64,000 nucleotides of DNA, taken from NCBI GenBank assembly GCA_963974055.1, contig CAXBCP010000003.1, positions 1 through 64,000 on the forward strand. The letters run 5' to 3'. The translations under genes were made by a program, and so were the position numbers. The DNA comes from CAXBCP01 sp963974055. Its GTDB lineage: Bacteria; Pseudomonadota; Alphaproteobacteria; MPNO01; UBA830. Shown piece after piece: positions 15,832 through 24,567 of the stretch; position 1 is the stretch's first letter, and each line of letters opens with the position of its first letter. Under the pieces are notes generated by a model that did not search any database, was not told the DNA's origin, and was given only the letters and a program-made list of their open reading frames with translations.

Positions 15832-17196
15832 ATGGCTGCACCACCTGCAGGTAAATCCGAACCGATCACCGATTACCGGCAACTGGTCGAGCATCTCGAA
15901 GAGGGATGCAAGCCGGCCGACACATGGCGGATCGGAACCGAACACGAAAAGTTCGTCTTCAAGCTCGATACGCTCGAGCCCGTGCCCTATGAAGGCGCAT
16001 GGGGCATCGGCCGGTTTCTCGACGGGTTGCAGCGCTTCGGCTGGCAGCCGGTCATGGAAAACGGCAATGCGATCGCCCTGACCAGGGACGACTGCAACAT
16101 CTCTCTCGAACCGGGCGGGCAGCTTGAGCTGTCCGGTGCGCCGGTCGAGAACATTCACCAGACCTGCGACGAGGTTCATACCCATCTGGCGCAGGTCAAA
16201 GAGGTGGCGGGCGAGCTGGGCGTCGGTCTGGTCGGAACCGGCTTTATCCCGAAATGGGAACGCGAAGATATCAAGTGGATGCCCAAGGGCCGCTACAAGA
16301 TCATGCGGGACTACATGCCGAAGAAAGGCACTCTCGGCCTCGACATGATGCTGCGGTCCTGCACGGTTCAGGTCAATCTGGATTTCGGCTCGGAAGCCGA
16401 CATGGTGGAAAAGTTCCGCGTGTCGCTGGCGCTGCAGCCGGTGGCGACCGCCCTGTTTGCCAACTCGCCGTTCGTCGAGGGCAAGCCGACCGGCTTCCAG
16501 TCGTTCCGCAGCCATATCTGGGAAGACACGGACCCCGACCGCACCGGCATTCTGCCGTTCGTTTTCGAGGACGGCATGGGGTTCGAGCGCTACGTGGAAT
16601 ACGCGCTCGATGTGCCGATGTATTTCGTCTACCGGGACGGCCAGTATATCGACGTTTCCGGACAGTCGTTCCGCGATTTCCTCAAAGGCGAGCTACCGGG
16701 CCGGCCCGGCGAAATGCCGACGATGAGCGACTGGGCGGACCATCTGACCACGATCTTTCCCGAAGTGCGCCTGAAGAAGTTTCTCGAAATGCGCGGCGCC
16801 GACTCGGGCCCGTGGAAACGCCTCTGCGCGTTGCCGGCATTGTGGGTCGGCTTGCTCTATGACGCCGACTGCCAGCGCGCGGCCTGGGACCTGGTGAAAG
16901 ACTGGACACCGGAAGACCATGCCTATCTGCGTAACGCCGCGCCGAAAACCGGCCTGCAAACGGAATTCCGCGGGCGCAGCATGATGGACCTGGCGGCCGA
17001 CGTGATTGCGATTGCGGATACCGGTCTGCGGAACCGGGCGATTCCCGACCGCAACGGTGACGACGAGAGCAGCTTCCTTCTTACGTTGCACGAAATATTG
17101 GACCGGGGTTATTCTCCGGCGGAAGAATTGTTGCAGCGCTACGAAACCAAGTGGAACAAGAGTGTCGACCCGGTTTATGTGGAATATGCGTATTGA
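15832..17196 (+). CDS. gshA: Glutamate-cysteine ligase, plant/alphaproteobacterial type
   Basis: Forms gamma-glutamylcysteine from glutamate and cysteine, the first and limiting step of glutathione synthesis. The 454-residue product is of the plant-like class found in Alphaproteobacteria. The N-terminal RIGTEHEKFVF and the acidic ISLEPGGQLELSG carry ATP/Mg and substrate residues, and MRDYMPKKGTLGLDMM and RCTVQVNLDF-like sequence (RSCTVQVNLDF) are family landmarks. It follows rsmE after about 100 bases and overlaps the start of the EF-hand gene downstream, suggesting coupling. Confidence 0.96.
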   Translation: MAAPPAGKSEPITDYRQLVEHLEEGCKPADTWRIGTEHEKFVFKLDTLEPVPYEGAWGIGRFLDGLQRFGWQPVMENGNAIALTRDDCNISLEPGGQLELSGAPVENIHQTCDEVHTHLAQVKEVAGELGVGLVGTGFIPKWEREDIKWMPKGRYKIMRDYMPKKGTLGLDMMLRSCTVQVNLDFGSEADMVEKFRVSLALQPVATALFANSPFVEGKPTGFQSFRSHIWEDTDPDRTGILPFVFEDGMGFERYVEYALDVPMYFVYRDGQYIDVSGQSFRDFLKGELPGRPGEMPTMSDWADHLTTIFPEVRLKKFLEMRGADSGPWKRLCALPALWVGLLYDADCQRAAWDLVKDWTPEDHAYLRNAAPKTGLQTEFRGRSMMDLAADVIAIADTGLRNRAIPDRNGDDESSFLLTLHEILDRGYSPAEELLQRYETKWNKSVDPVYVEYAY

Positions 17197-17668
17197 GCTA
17201 GCGGCAGTATTGATCGGCGTCCTGGTCGCGGGCGCAGCGCCCACCATCGTCCTGGCGCAGCAGCAGCCGGAACCGTTCCCCTGGGAAAAGAAGACAGACG
17301 ACTTTTTCAGTCGCGGCATCCCGAAGATCGAAAACCCGATCGACAAGCGCATCAACGAGGGGCTCCGGTCGCTTGGCATGCCCCCGCAGCCCAAGCTCGA
17401 TATCACGAAGGATGCGCCGCCGCCGCCCGAACCGCCGGGCCTGTCGGAGACGGTTATTCCGCGGCTCGATACCAACCGTGACGGCCAGGTCAGCGCGCAG
17501 GAATACCGGTTCGGACGCCAGCGCCCGGTTGTCGCGGGCGACCAGGGAACCATGAGCCACGTGCGCCGCACCCAGCGCCTGAATTCCCGCTTCCGCGCCG
17601 CGGACCGTAACGGGGACGGCCGCCTGTCGGCGTCGGAAATCGATGCGATGAAGGGGCGGCGTTTTTAA
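17186..17668 (+). CDS. Secreted EF-hand domain protein
   Basis: A 160-residue protein with a signal peptide (residues 1 to about 24, ending VLAQ), a proline-rich middle (PPPPEPPG) and two EF-hand loops. The first is DTNRDGQVSAQE (Asp95, Asn97, Asp99, Glu106), the second DRNGDGRLSASE (Asp140, Asn142, Asp144, Glu151); both have complete calcium ligands. It is probably a periplasmic calcium-binding protein of unknown role. The start ATG at 17186 overlaps the gshA 3' end by 11 bases; an ATG at 17177 adds three residues. Its stop codon overlaps the stop of tldD on the other strand. Confidence 0.78.
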   Translation: MRIELAAVLIGVLVAGAAPTIVLAQQQPEPFPWEKKTDDFFSRGIPKIENPIDKRINEGLRSLGMPPQPKLDITKDAPPPPEPPGLSETVIPRLDTNRDGQVSAQEYRFGRQRPVVAGDQGTMSHVRRTQRLNSRFRAADRNGDGRLSASEIDAMKGRRF

Positions 17669-19098
17669 GACGCCGTGCCGCCGACGGTGAGATTCTCGAT
17701 CATAAGCGTGGGTTGACCGACGCCGACCGGCACGCCCTGGCCATCCTTGCCGCAGGTGCCGACCCCGGGGTCGAGTTTCATGTCGTTGCCGATCATTTTC
17801 ACCCGGGTAAGGACGTCCGGTCCATTGCCGATCAGGGTTGCGCCCTTGACCGGCGCGCCGATTTTGCCGTCTTCGATCATGTACGCTTCGGAAGCGGAAA
17901 ACACGAATTTGCCCGACGTGATATCGACCTGGCCGCCGCCGAAATTGACCGCGTAAAGGCCTTTCTTGACGGATTTCAGGATCTCTTCGGGGTCGCGGTC
18001 GCCCGAATGCATATAGGTGTTGGTCATGCGCGGCATCGGCGCATGGGAAAAGCTTTCGCGGCGGCCGTTGCCGGTCGGCGACATTCCCATCAGGCGGGCG
18101 TTCAACCGGTCCTGCATATAGCCTTTCAGGATACCGTCCTCGATCAGGACCGTGCTGGAAGACGGCGTTCCCTCGTCATCGATGGCGATCGAACCGCGGC
18201 GGTCGTTCAGCGTGCCGTCATCGACCACGGTGACGCCCTTGGAGGCGACGCGTTCGCCCATCAGGCCGGAAAAGGCGCTGGTTTTCTTGCGGTTGAAGTC
18301 GCCTTCGAGCCCGTGGCCGATGGCCTCGTGCAGCAGAATGCCGGGCCAGCCCGGTCCCAGCACGACGTCCATTTCGCCGGCAGGCGCGGGTACCGAGTCG
18401 AGATTGACCAGCGCCTGGCGCAGGGCTTCGTCGATCTGCGCCTGCCAGGCGTCCGGCGTGATATAGGCAGCGTAGCCCGTGCGGCCGCCGGTGCCGTGGC
18501 TGCCGGCTTCCATGCGGTCGCCGTCGGCGCATACCACCGATACGTTGACCCGGACCAGCGGGCGAATATCGCCACGCCGGTCGCCGTCGGCGCGAATGAT
18601 CTGAACGGCCTGCCATTCTCCGGAGATCGAGGCGGAGAACTGGACCACACGGCTGTCGAGCGCGCGCGCATAGGCGTTCATGTCTTCGAGCAACTTCACT
18701 TTCTGCGCGAACTCGAATTCGCCGAGCGGATTCGTGTCCGTGTAGAGCGATGCATTGGTCCGTTGCGGCGTGATGTCGATCTTGCCGTCATGTCCGGCGC
18801 GGACGGCGCCGACGGTTTCGGCGGCACGGGTGATGGCCGCTTCGGACAGTTCCGATGCATGGGCGTATCCGGTGGCCTCGCCCGATACGGCACGCAATCC
18901 GAACCCCTGTGTGGTGTCGAAAGACGCGCTTTTCAGCCGCCCGTCATCGAAACCAAGCCCTTCGGACTGACAGTATTCAAGGAACAGTTCGCCGTCATCC
19001 GCGCCGTCGAGGGCCGAGGATACCTGCGATTCGATTCGGCCGAGGTCCATTCCGGTACGTTCGAAAAACAGGTCGTCTGTGCTGTTGATGTCGGTCAT
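17665..19098 (-). CDS. tldD: Metalloprotease TldD
   Basis: Subunit of the TldD/TldE zinc protease, which degrades unfolded peptides and matures some ribosomal peptides. The 477-residue product carries the metal-binding motif HEAIGHGLEGD with His257 and His262, and ends with the family signature GTCGKDGQGVPVGVGQPT. The tldE/pmbA partner is not in the window, as is common. The start is ATG 19098 (MTDINSTDD); an upstream GTG would add 19 residues without a clear ribosome site. The gene is divergent from the cox operon and its 3' end overlaps the EF-hand gene by 4 bases. Confidence 0.95.
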   Translation of the reverse strand: MTDINSTDDLFFERTGMDLGRIESQVSSALDGADDGELFLEYCQSEGLGFDDGRLKSASFDTTQGFGLRAVSGEATGYAHASELSEAAITRAAETVGAVRAGHDGKIDITPQRTNASLYTDTNPLGEFEFAQKVKLLEDMNAYARALDSRVVQFSASISGEWQAVQIIRADGDRRGDIRPLVRVNVSVVCADGDRMEAGSHGTGGRTGYAAYITPDAWQAQIDEALRQALVNLDSVPAPAGEMDVVLGPGWPGILLHEAIGHGLEGDFNRKKTSAFSGLMGERVASKGVTVVDDGTLNDRRGSIAIDDEGTPSSSTVLIEDGILKGYMQDRLNARLMGMSPTGNGRRESFSHAPMPRMTNTYMHSGDRDPEEILKSVKKGLYAVNFGGGQVDITSGKFVFSASEAYMIEDGKIGAPVKGATLIGNGPDVLTRVKMIGNDMKLDPGVGTCGKDGQGVPVGVGQPTLMIENLTVGGTAS

Positions 19099-19492
19099 GT
19101 CGGGCTTTCGATTAGGTGGAACCTTCAATATGGAACGTAGCACGCGCTTCGTCACCCCCTGCGGGGAAAACGCGTGCGGCGACCGGAAATGCCCGGATTT
19201 CTGCGATAATTCTGCGACATTAGGTCGCGAAACCCGGAATTGGCCGCGCGTGGCGGCGCGCCGCCCGGCGGAATCGCCGGATTTCCGCCGCTTACAATAC
19301 GTCCGACGGCGTTTCGTCGCCGCCGGCAGAATGAATTATCCTTTCTGCGACAATGCGCCATGCTTGTTAACAGGTCGTCGAATAGAGTAGTTTTCCGACG
19401 TTGGAGCAGGCTCCGACCGATAGCCTATCCTCTGGCGTCTGCGGCGCGGGTTAATGTTGTGTTAACCATGTGCGTACAGATCAGGAGTACGA
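19099..19492. other. Long intergenic region upstream of the cox operon
   Basis: About 390 bases between the tldD start and the cox leader, the longest but one gap in the window. It holds a 7-bp stem palindrome at 19267-19289 (GGCGGAA / TTCCGCC), a TTAAC at about 19369, and the CtrA-like box at 19451-19466. Small open frames here have neither family resemblance nor ribosome sites. The region probably contains promoters for both tldD and cox, but no clear sigma-70 pair could be chosen by eye. Confidence 0.6.
19451..19466 (+). promoter_or_regulatory. CtrA-like box upstream of coxB
   Basis: TTAATGTTGTGTTAAC fits the CtrA consensus TTAA-N7-TTAAC exactly. With flanking bases it is also an inverted repeat (GGTTAA / TTAACC, 19449-19467). 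It ends 58 bases before the coxB start codon, a plausible promoter position. CtrA is the cell-cycle response regulator of Alphaproteobacteria. A chance match is possible, since only eight or nine bases are fixed. Confidence 0.45.
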
Positions 19493-19528
19493 ATGAACGC
19501 CGACCTCATCAGAACGGAACTCACATGA
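19493..19528 (+). CDS. Putative 11-codon leader peptide coupled to coxB
   Basis: ATG at 19493 has AGGAG 5 bases upstream, the best ribosome site in the area. The frame reads MNADLIRTELT and stops at TGA 19526-19528, overlapping the coxB ATG as ATGA. coxB itself has only a weak ribosome site (ACGGAA). This suggests translation of coxB by coupling to the mini-ORF. There is no homology evidence for such a small peptide, so it rests on site placement only. Confidence 0.4.
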   Translation: MNADLIRTELT

Positions 19529-20370
19529 TGACGATTGCAGTTAGAATTTTCCGCTTTCTCGCGCTGCTTGGAACGCTTGCCGTGCCCGGCGCGGCAATGG
19601 CGCAGCTGGCGAAGCCCTGGCAGACCGATTTTCAGGATGCCGCGACGCCGCTGATGGAACAGATTATCAGCTTCCATAACCTGCTGCTGGTCATCATTAC
19701 CCTGATCAGCATATTCGTCCTGCTTCTGCTGGTCTGGGTGATCATCAAGTTCAATGAGCGGGCGAACCCCAATCCCAGCCGGACCACCCACAATACGACG
19801 ATCGAGGTCCTGTGGACGGTTATCCCGGTGGTTATCCTGGTGGTTATCGCGATCCCGTCCTTCAAGCTGCTGTACTATTCCGATGTGATTCCGAAGGCGG
19901 ACATGACCATCAAGGCGACCGGCAACCAGTGGTACTGGAGCTATGAATACCCGGATCACGGCAAGTTTTCCTACGACGCCAACATGGTGGCGACCGAGGA
20001 CCTCAAGCCCGGCCAGCCCCGTCTGCTGGAAACCGACAACCGTATTGTTGTGCCCGTCGGCACCGTGGTCCGCGTTCAGGTCACGGCATCCGACGTGCTG
20101 CATTCCTGGGCGATGCCCGCTTTCGGCGTCAAGGTCGATGCGGTGCCGGGGCGCCTGAACGAGACCTGGTTCGGGCCGGTCGCGAAGGAGGGCGTCTATT
20201 ACGGTCAGTGTTCCGAATTGTGCGGCTCACGGCATGGCTTTATGCCGATCGCGGTCGAGGTCGTGTCGAAGGAGAAATTCGACGCCTGGGTAATCGAGGC
20301 GAAAAAGGAATTCGCGTCTGACGATACCGGCGCCAAAACGCGCATGTTCGCGCAGAACGAAACGAAATAG
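19525..20370 (+). CDS. coxB: Cytochrome c oxidase subunit II
   Basis: Subunit II of the aa3-type cytochrome c oxidase, which takes electrons from cytochrome c at its CuA centre. The 281-residue protein has a signal sequence (about residues 1-24, ending AMAQ), two transmembrane helices (about 45-70 and 90-112) and a periplasmic cupredoxin domain. CuA ligands are seen in CSELCGSRHGFM: Cys229, Glu231, Cys233, His237, Met240. The aromatic electron-entry motif is QWYWSYEYPD. No fused cytochrome c domain is present. The start ATG overlaps the leader mini-ORF stop. First structural gene of the cox operon. Confidence 0.96.
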   Translation: MMTIAVRIFRFLALLGTLAVPGAAMAQLAKPWQTDFQDAATPLMEQIISFHNLLLVIITLISIFVLLLLVWVIIKFNERANPNPSRTTHNTTIEVLWTVIPVVILVVIAIPSFKLLYYSDVIPKADMTIKATGNQWYWSYEYPDHGKFSYDANMVATEDLKPGQPRLLETDNRIVVPVGTVVRVQVTASDVLHSWAMPAFGVKVDAVPGRLNETWFGPVAKEGVYYGQCSELCGSRHGFMPIAVEVVSKEKFDAWVIEAKKEFASDDTGAKTRMFAQNETK

Positions 20371-20387
20371 GGTTGAGGGACTGAAAC

Positions 20388-22010
20388 ATGGCTGACGCAC
20401 ACGCAACCCACGATCATCACGAAGACCACCCCACCGGCTGGCGGCGGTACGTCTATTCGACCAATCACAAGGACATCGGCACGATGTACCTGATCTTCGC
20501 GATTATCGCGGGGATCATCGGCGGTGCCATGTCGGTTGTCTTCCGGATGGAGCTGGGCGAGCCCGGCGACGGCATTCTCGGCGGCGACTACCAGATGTTC
20601 AACGTGCTGGTTACCGCCCACGGGCTGATCATGATCTTCTTCATGGTCATGCCGGCGATGATCGGCGGCTTCGGCAACTGGATCGTCCCGCTGATGATCG
20701 GTGCGCCGGACATGGCGTTTCCGCGGATGAACAATATCAGCTTCTGGCTGCTGGTACCGGCCTTCCTGCTGCTGCTCGCGTCGCCCTTCGTCGGCGGTCC
20801 TGCCGGCGGCAACGGCGTCGGCGGCGGCTGGACCATGTATGCCCCGCTTTCGTCAAAGACCGGTTCTCCCGGACCTGCGGTCGATCTCGCGATCTTCGCG
20901 CTGCATCTGGCGGGCGCTTCGTCCATCCTGGGCGCGGCGAACTTCATCACGACGATCTTCAACATGCGTGCGCCGGGCATGACCCTGCACAAGATGCCGC
21001 TGTTCGTGTGGTCCATCCTGGTCACCGCGTTTCTGTTGCTGCTGTCGCTGCCGGTGCTCGCGGGCGCCATCACGATGCTGCTGACGGACCGGAACTTCGG
21101 GACTGCCTTCTTCGACGCCTCGCGCGGCGGCGACCCGATCCTGTTCCAGCACCTGTTCTGGTTCTTCGGTCATCCTGAAGTCTACATCCTGATCCTTCCC
21201 GGTTTCGGCATTGTCAGCCAGATCGTGTCGACGTTCTCGCGCAAGCCCGTGTTCGGTTATCTCGGCATGGCCTATGCCATGGTGTCGATCGGCGCCGTCG
21301 GGTTCATCGTGTGGGCGCATCACATGTTCACCGTGGGAATGAGCGTCGATACCAAGGCGTATTTCACCGCGGCGACAATGGTGATCGCGGTGCCGACCGG
21401 CATCAAGATCTTCAGCTGGATCGCGACGATGTGGGGCGGCTCGCTCCGCTTTACGACGCCGATGATCTGGGCAATCGGGTTTATATTCCTGTTCACCGTC
21501 GGCGGCGTGACGGGTGTCGTGCTGGCGAATGCCGGCGTCGATCACTCGATGCACGATACCTATTACGTCGTGGCGCATTTCCACTACGTGCTGTCGCTCG
21601 GCGCCGTCTTTGCGATCTTTGCGGGCTTCTATTACTGGTTCCCGAAGATGAGCGGCCGGATGATCAGCGAAGGACTCGGCAAGCTTCATTTCTGGGTCAC
21701 GTTTATCGGCGTCAACATCACCTTCTTTCCGATGCACTTTGTCGGGCTGGCGGGCATGCCGCGCCGCATCCCAGATTATCCGGATGCCTATGCGGGCTGG
21801 AACATGGTGTCGACCTACGGCTCCTATATCAGCTCCGTCGGCGTGCTGATCTTCCTGTTTGCCCTGGTCAAGGCGTTCTCCACCGGGCCGAAAGCGGCCG
21901 ACAATCCGTGGGGCGAAGGCGCCGATACGCTGGAATGGACCCTGCCGTCGCCGCCGGACTTCCATTCCTATGACGAACTGCCTGAAATCAAGGACGAGGG
22001 CGCCCACTAG
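20388..22010 (+). CDS. coxA: Cytochrome c oxidase subunit I
   Basis: Catalytic subunit I of the proton-pumping heme-copper oxidase (aa3, type A). The 540-residue protein has twelve predicted transmembrane helices. CuB ligands are His262 (with the cross-linked Tyr266 in GHPEVYILILPGFG) and His311-His312 (WAHHMF). HDTYYVVAHFHYVLS carries the heme a3 and heme a histidines. The YILILPGFG tyrosine places it in the A1 group with a full K channel. It follows coxB after 17 bases and precedes ctaB by 8. Confidence 0.98.
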   Translation: MADAHATHDHHEDHPTGWRRYVYSTNHKDIGTMYLIFAIIAGIIGGAMSVVFRMELGEPGDGILGGDYQMFNVLVTAHGLIMIFFMVMPAMIGGFGNWIVPLMIGAPDMAFPRMNNISFWLLVPAFLLLLASPFVGGPAGGNGVGGGWTMYAPLSSKTGSPGPAVDLAIFALHLAGASSILGAANFITTIFNMRAPGMTLHKMPLFVWSILVTAFLLLLSLPVLAGAITMLLTDRNFGTAFFDASRGGDPILFQHLFWFFGHPEVYILILPGFGIVSQIVSTFSRKPVFGYLGMAYAMVSIGAVGFIVWAHHMFTVGMSVDTKAYFTAATMVIAVPTGIKIFSWIATMWGGSLRFTTPMIWAIGFIFLFTVGGVTGVVLANAGVDHSMHDTYYVVAHFHYVLSLGAVFAIFAGFYYWFPKMSGRMISEGLGKLHFWVTFIGVNITFFPMHFVGLAGMPRRIPDYPDAYAGWNMVSTYGSYISSVGVLIFLFALVKAFSTGPKAADNPWGEGADTLEWTLPSPPDFHSYDELPEIKDEGAH

Positions 22011-22018
22011 GGCCTGAT

Positions 22019-22957
22019 ATGACTGACCGGCCGATCAACGCAACCGGCGGCACTGCCGCCGCTTCCCCGCCGCTGCGCGACGCAGCGGTGCAGGATTTCG
22101 TCGCGCTGTTGAAGCCGCGGGTCATGTCCCTTGTGGTGTTCACAGGCTTTGCCGGCATGATGGTTGCCCCCGGCAGCATTCATCCCGTCATCGGCATGGT
22201 CGCCATCCTGTGTATTGCGATCGCCACCGGCGCGTCCGGAGCGATCAACATGTGGTACGAACAGGACCTTGACGCGAAGATGGAACGGACGAGAAACCGT
22301 CCGCTTCCTGCCGGCAGGATGGAGCCGGAAGCGGCACTCGCCTTTGGTTGCGTGCTCGCCGGCGGCTCCGTTATGGTGATGGGGCTCGGCGTTAACTGGG
22401 CGGCCGCTGCGCTTCTGGCGCTTGCGATCGGCTTTTACGTGTTCGTCTATACGATCTGGCTGAAACGCCGCACACCGCAGAATATAGTGATCGGCGGCGC
22501 CGCGGGCGCCTTCCCGCCGATGATCGGCTGGGCGGCGGTGACCGGCGATGTCAGCCTTGGCGGCATTGCGCTGTTCGCCCTGATCTTCATGTGGACGCCG
22601 CCACATTTCTGGGCGCTGGCGCTGTATAAATGCGGCGATTACGAAAAGGCGGGTGTGCCGATGCTGCCCGTGGTTTCCGGTGTCGTGGAGACCAAGAAAC
22701 AGATTCTTCTCTATACCGTGCTGTTACTGCCGGTGTCGCTGCTGCCCTGGATGGTCGGCACCGCGAGCATCGCGTGGGGGGCATTGGCGGCGGTCATGGG
22801 GCTGGCGTTTATCGCCTTCGCGGTAAAGGTGTGGTTCGACCGGACCGACCGGGCGCCGCGGCAGATGTTCCGCTTTTCGCTGCTCTATCTCGCGCTGCTG
22901 TTCGCGGCGCTGATTGTCGACAGTTTCGTCGCACCAATGATGGGGATTGCGGCATGA
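22019..22957 (+). CDS. ctaB: Heme o synthase (protoheme IX farnesyltransferase)
   Basis: Membrane UbiA-superfamily enzyme that adds a farnesyl group to heme b to form heme o, the precursor of heme a for this oxidase. The 312-residue protein has about nine hydrophobic segments and the motif NMWYEQDLDAKMERTRNRP (from Asn77), with the second polar loop around YTIWLKRRTPQNIVIGG. It lies within the cox operon between coxA and the assembly genes; its TGA stop overlaps the next ATG as ATGA. No ctaA (heme a synthase) gene is in the window. Confidence 0.97.
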   Translation: MTDRPINATGGTAAASPPLRDAAVQDFVALLKPRVMSLVVFTGFAGMMVAPGSIHPVIGMVAILCIAIATGASGAINMWYEQDLDAKMERTRNRPLPAGRMEPEAALAFGCVLAGGSVMVMGLGVNWAAAALLALAIGFYVFVYTIWLKRRTPQNIVIGGAAGAFPPMIGWAAVTGDVSLGGIALFALIFMWTPPHFWALALYKCGDYEKAGVPMLPVVSGVVETKKQILLYTVLLLPVSLLPWMVGTASIAWGALAAVMGLAFIAFAVKVWFDRTDRAPRQMFRFSLLYLALLFAALIVDSFVAPMMGIAA

Positions 22958-23097
22958 CGACAGCCAAAAAAGCGCCCTCCGACATGCATAAAAAGCGCCG
23001 CGGGCGGAATCTCGCGCTGGCCGCCGTTATTTTTGCGCTGGCCGGGCTTTTTTACGTGATTTCGATCGTGCGCATGTCCGGCGGGGCGGCGGGCTGA
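22954..23097 (+). CDS. Small cox-operon membrane protein (CoxF-like)
   Basis: A 47-residue protein with a basic N-terminus (MHKKRRGRN) and one transmembrane helix (about residues 20-40). Small proteins of this type, often called CoxF or hypothetical, sit between ctaB and ctaG in alphaproteobacterial cox operons. ATG overlaps the ctaB stop as ATGA and the stop lies one base before ctaG, so the position strongly supports translation. Role unknown, presumably oxidase assembly or an accessory subunit. Confidence 0.72.
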   Translation: MTTAKKAPSDMHKKRRGRNLALAAVIFALAGLFYVISIVRMSGGAAG

Positions 23098-23098
23098 T

Positions 23099-23686
23099 AT
23101 GGCAACCAGCCTGAAAAACCGCAACCTGCGCCTGGCGCTGGTGTCGTTCACGGTAGCGGCCGGCATGGTTGGCGCATCGTTCGCGGCCGTGCCGCTCTAT
23201 CAGGTGTTCTGCCAGGTCACCGGCTATGGCGGTACCACTCAGATAGCCGACACCGCGCCCGAAAAGGTTCTCGACCGCAGGGTGACGGTGCGGTTCAACG
23301 CCGATGTCGGCAGTGCGCTGCCGTGGCGCTTCGCCCCGGCGCAGGACCGGCTCGACCTGAAAGTCGGCGAACAGGCCCTTGCGTTTTACCGGGCGAAAAA
23401 CAATTCGAACCGTACGATTACCGGCACGGCAACCTTCAACGTAACACCCGCGAAGGCCGGCCAGTACTTCAACAAGGTGGAATGCTTCTGCTTTACCGAG
23501 CAGGAACTGAAGGCGGGCGCCGAAGTCGACATGCCCGTCACGTTCTTTATCGATCCGGCAATCGCCGACGATCCGAATTTGAACGAAGTTACGACGATTA
23601 CGCTTTCCTATACTTTCTTCGAAACGGAGCCCGACCCCGACCGCACCGCGCGCTCGGCAAACGGTTCCGGAAAAACAGACGGCTAA
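23099..23686 (+). CDS. ctaG: Cytochrome c oxidase assembly protein CtaG/Cox11
   Basis: Copper chaperone that delivers copper to the CuB site of subunit I. The 195-residue protein has one N-terminal transmembrane helix (about residues 12-32) and a periplasmic immunoglobulin-like domain. The copper-binding motif is CFCF with Cys129 and Cys131, and Cys at the VFCQVTGYGGTTQ site after the membrane helix is also conserved. A proline-free, polar C-terminal tail is variable. It lies between the small membrane protein and coxC. Confidence 0.96.
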   Translation: MATSLKNRNLRLALVSFTVAAGMVGASFAAVPLYQVFCQVTGYGGTTQIADTAPEKVLDRRVTVRFNADVGSALPWRFAPAQDRLDLKVGEQALAFYRAKNNSNRTITGTATFNVTPAKAGQYFNKVECFCFTEQELKAGAEVDMPVTFFIDPAIADDPNLNEVTTITLSYTFFETEPDPDRTARSANGSGKTDG

Positions 23687-23705
23687 ACAACGGAGCGGCA
23701 GTACC

Positions 23706-24536
23706 ATGGTCCCGCCAGCAGACACAGGCGCCAGCGCCACAGACTACGACTATCACGGCCACAAGCACCCCTACCATCTGGTAGATCCGAGCCCATGGCC
23801 GTTCATCGGCTCTATGTCGGCCTTTGTCATGGCCATCGGCGCCGTGCTGTACATGCACGAAGAGATCAGCTGGGTGCTGATCCTCGGCTTCGTCGGGGTG
23901 CTCGGCACCATGGCGGGCTGGTTCTGGCAGGTGATCAAGGAAGCCGAATATCAGGGTTTTCACAATCCTGTCGTTCAGGTCGGCATGCGCTACGGCATGG
24001 CGCTGTTCATCGCCTCGGAGGTGATGTTCTTCGTCGCCTGGTTCTGGGCCTATTTCAACGCTTCGCTGTTCCCGTCAATCCAGATCGAGGGCAAATGGCC
24101 GCCGCCCGGCGTCCAGACCTTCGATACCTGGGACCTTCCGTTTCTCAACACCCTGATCCTGCTGACGTCGGGCATCACGGTGACCTGGGCACATCACGCC
24201 CTGCGCGAAGGCAACCGCAAACACTTCCTGCAGGGACTGCTGCTGACGATCTTCCTCGGCGTCTGCTTTACCTGCGTCCAGGCGTTCGAATACAGCCATG
24301 CGGCCTTCGGTTTCCGCGAAGGCATCTATTCGTCGACCTTCTACATGGCGACCGGTTTCCACGGTTTCCACGTCCTGGTCGGCACGATCTTCCTGATCGT
24401 CTGCTTCTTCCGCGGACGGGCGGGGCACTTCACGCCGAACCATCATTTCGGATTCGAAGCAGCCGCCTGGTACTGGCATTTCGTCGATGTCGTCTGGCTG
24501 TTCCTGTTCGTCAGTATCTACTGGTGGGGCAGGTAA
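23706..24536 (+). CDS. coxC: Cytochrome c oxidase subunit III
   Basis: Core subunit III of aa3 oxidase, which stabilises the binuclear centre against suicide inactivation. The 276-residue protein has seven predicted membrane helices. MFFVAWFWAYFN carries the conserved carboxylate neighbourhood, and the ending AAWYWHFVDVVWLFLF is diagnostic. N-terminal HPYHLVDPSPWP is typical of mitochondrial and alphaproteobacterial forms. ATG start, 19 bases after ctaG. Confidence 0.97.
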   Translation: MVPPADTGASATDYDYHGHKHPYHLVDPSPWPFIGSMSAFVMAIGAVLYMHEEISWVLILGFVGVLGTMAGWFWQVIKEAEYQGFHNPVVQVGMRYGMALFIASEVMFFVAWFWAYFNASLFPSIQIEGKWPPPGVQTFDTWDLPFLNTLILLTSGITVTWAHHALREGNRKHFLQGLLLTIFLGVCFTCVQAFEYSHAAFGFREGIYSSTFYMATGFHGFHVLVGTIFLIVCFFRGRAGHFTPNHHFGFEAAAWYWHFVDVVWLFLFVSIYWWGR

Positions 24537-24567
24537 CGCTTCCCCCGGCCGAGAATTGCGGGGCGCG

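Noticed and set aside
19449..19467. Inverted repeat GGTTAA / TTAACC as a terminator
   Set aside because: The stem is short and AT-rich, with no T tract after it, and it lies just upstream of cox; the CtrA-box reading fits better.
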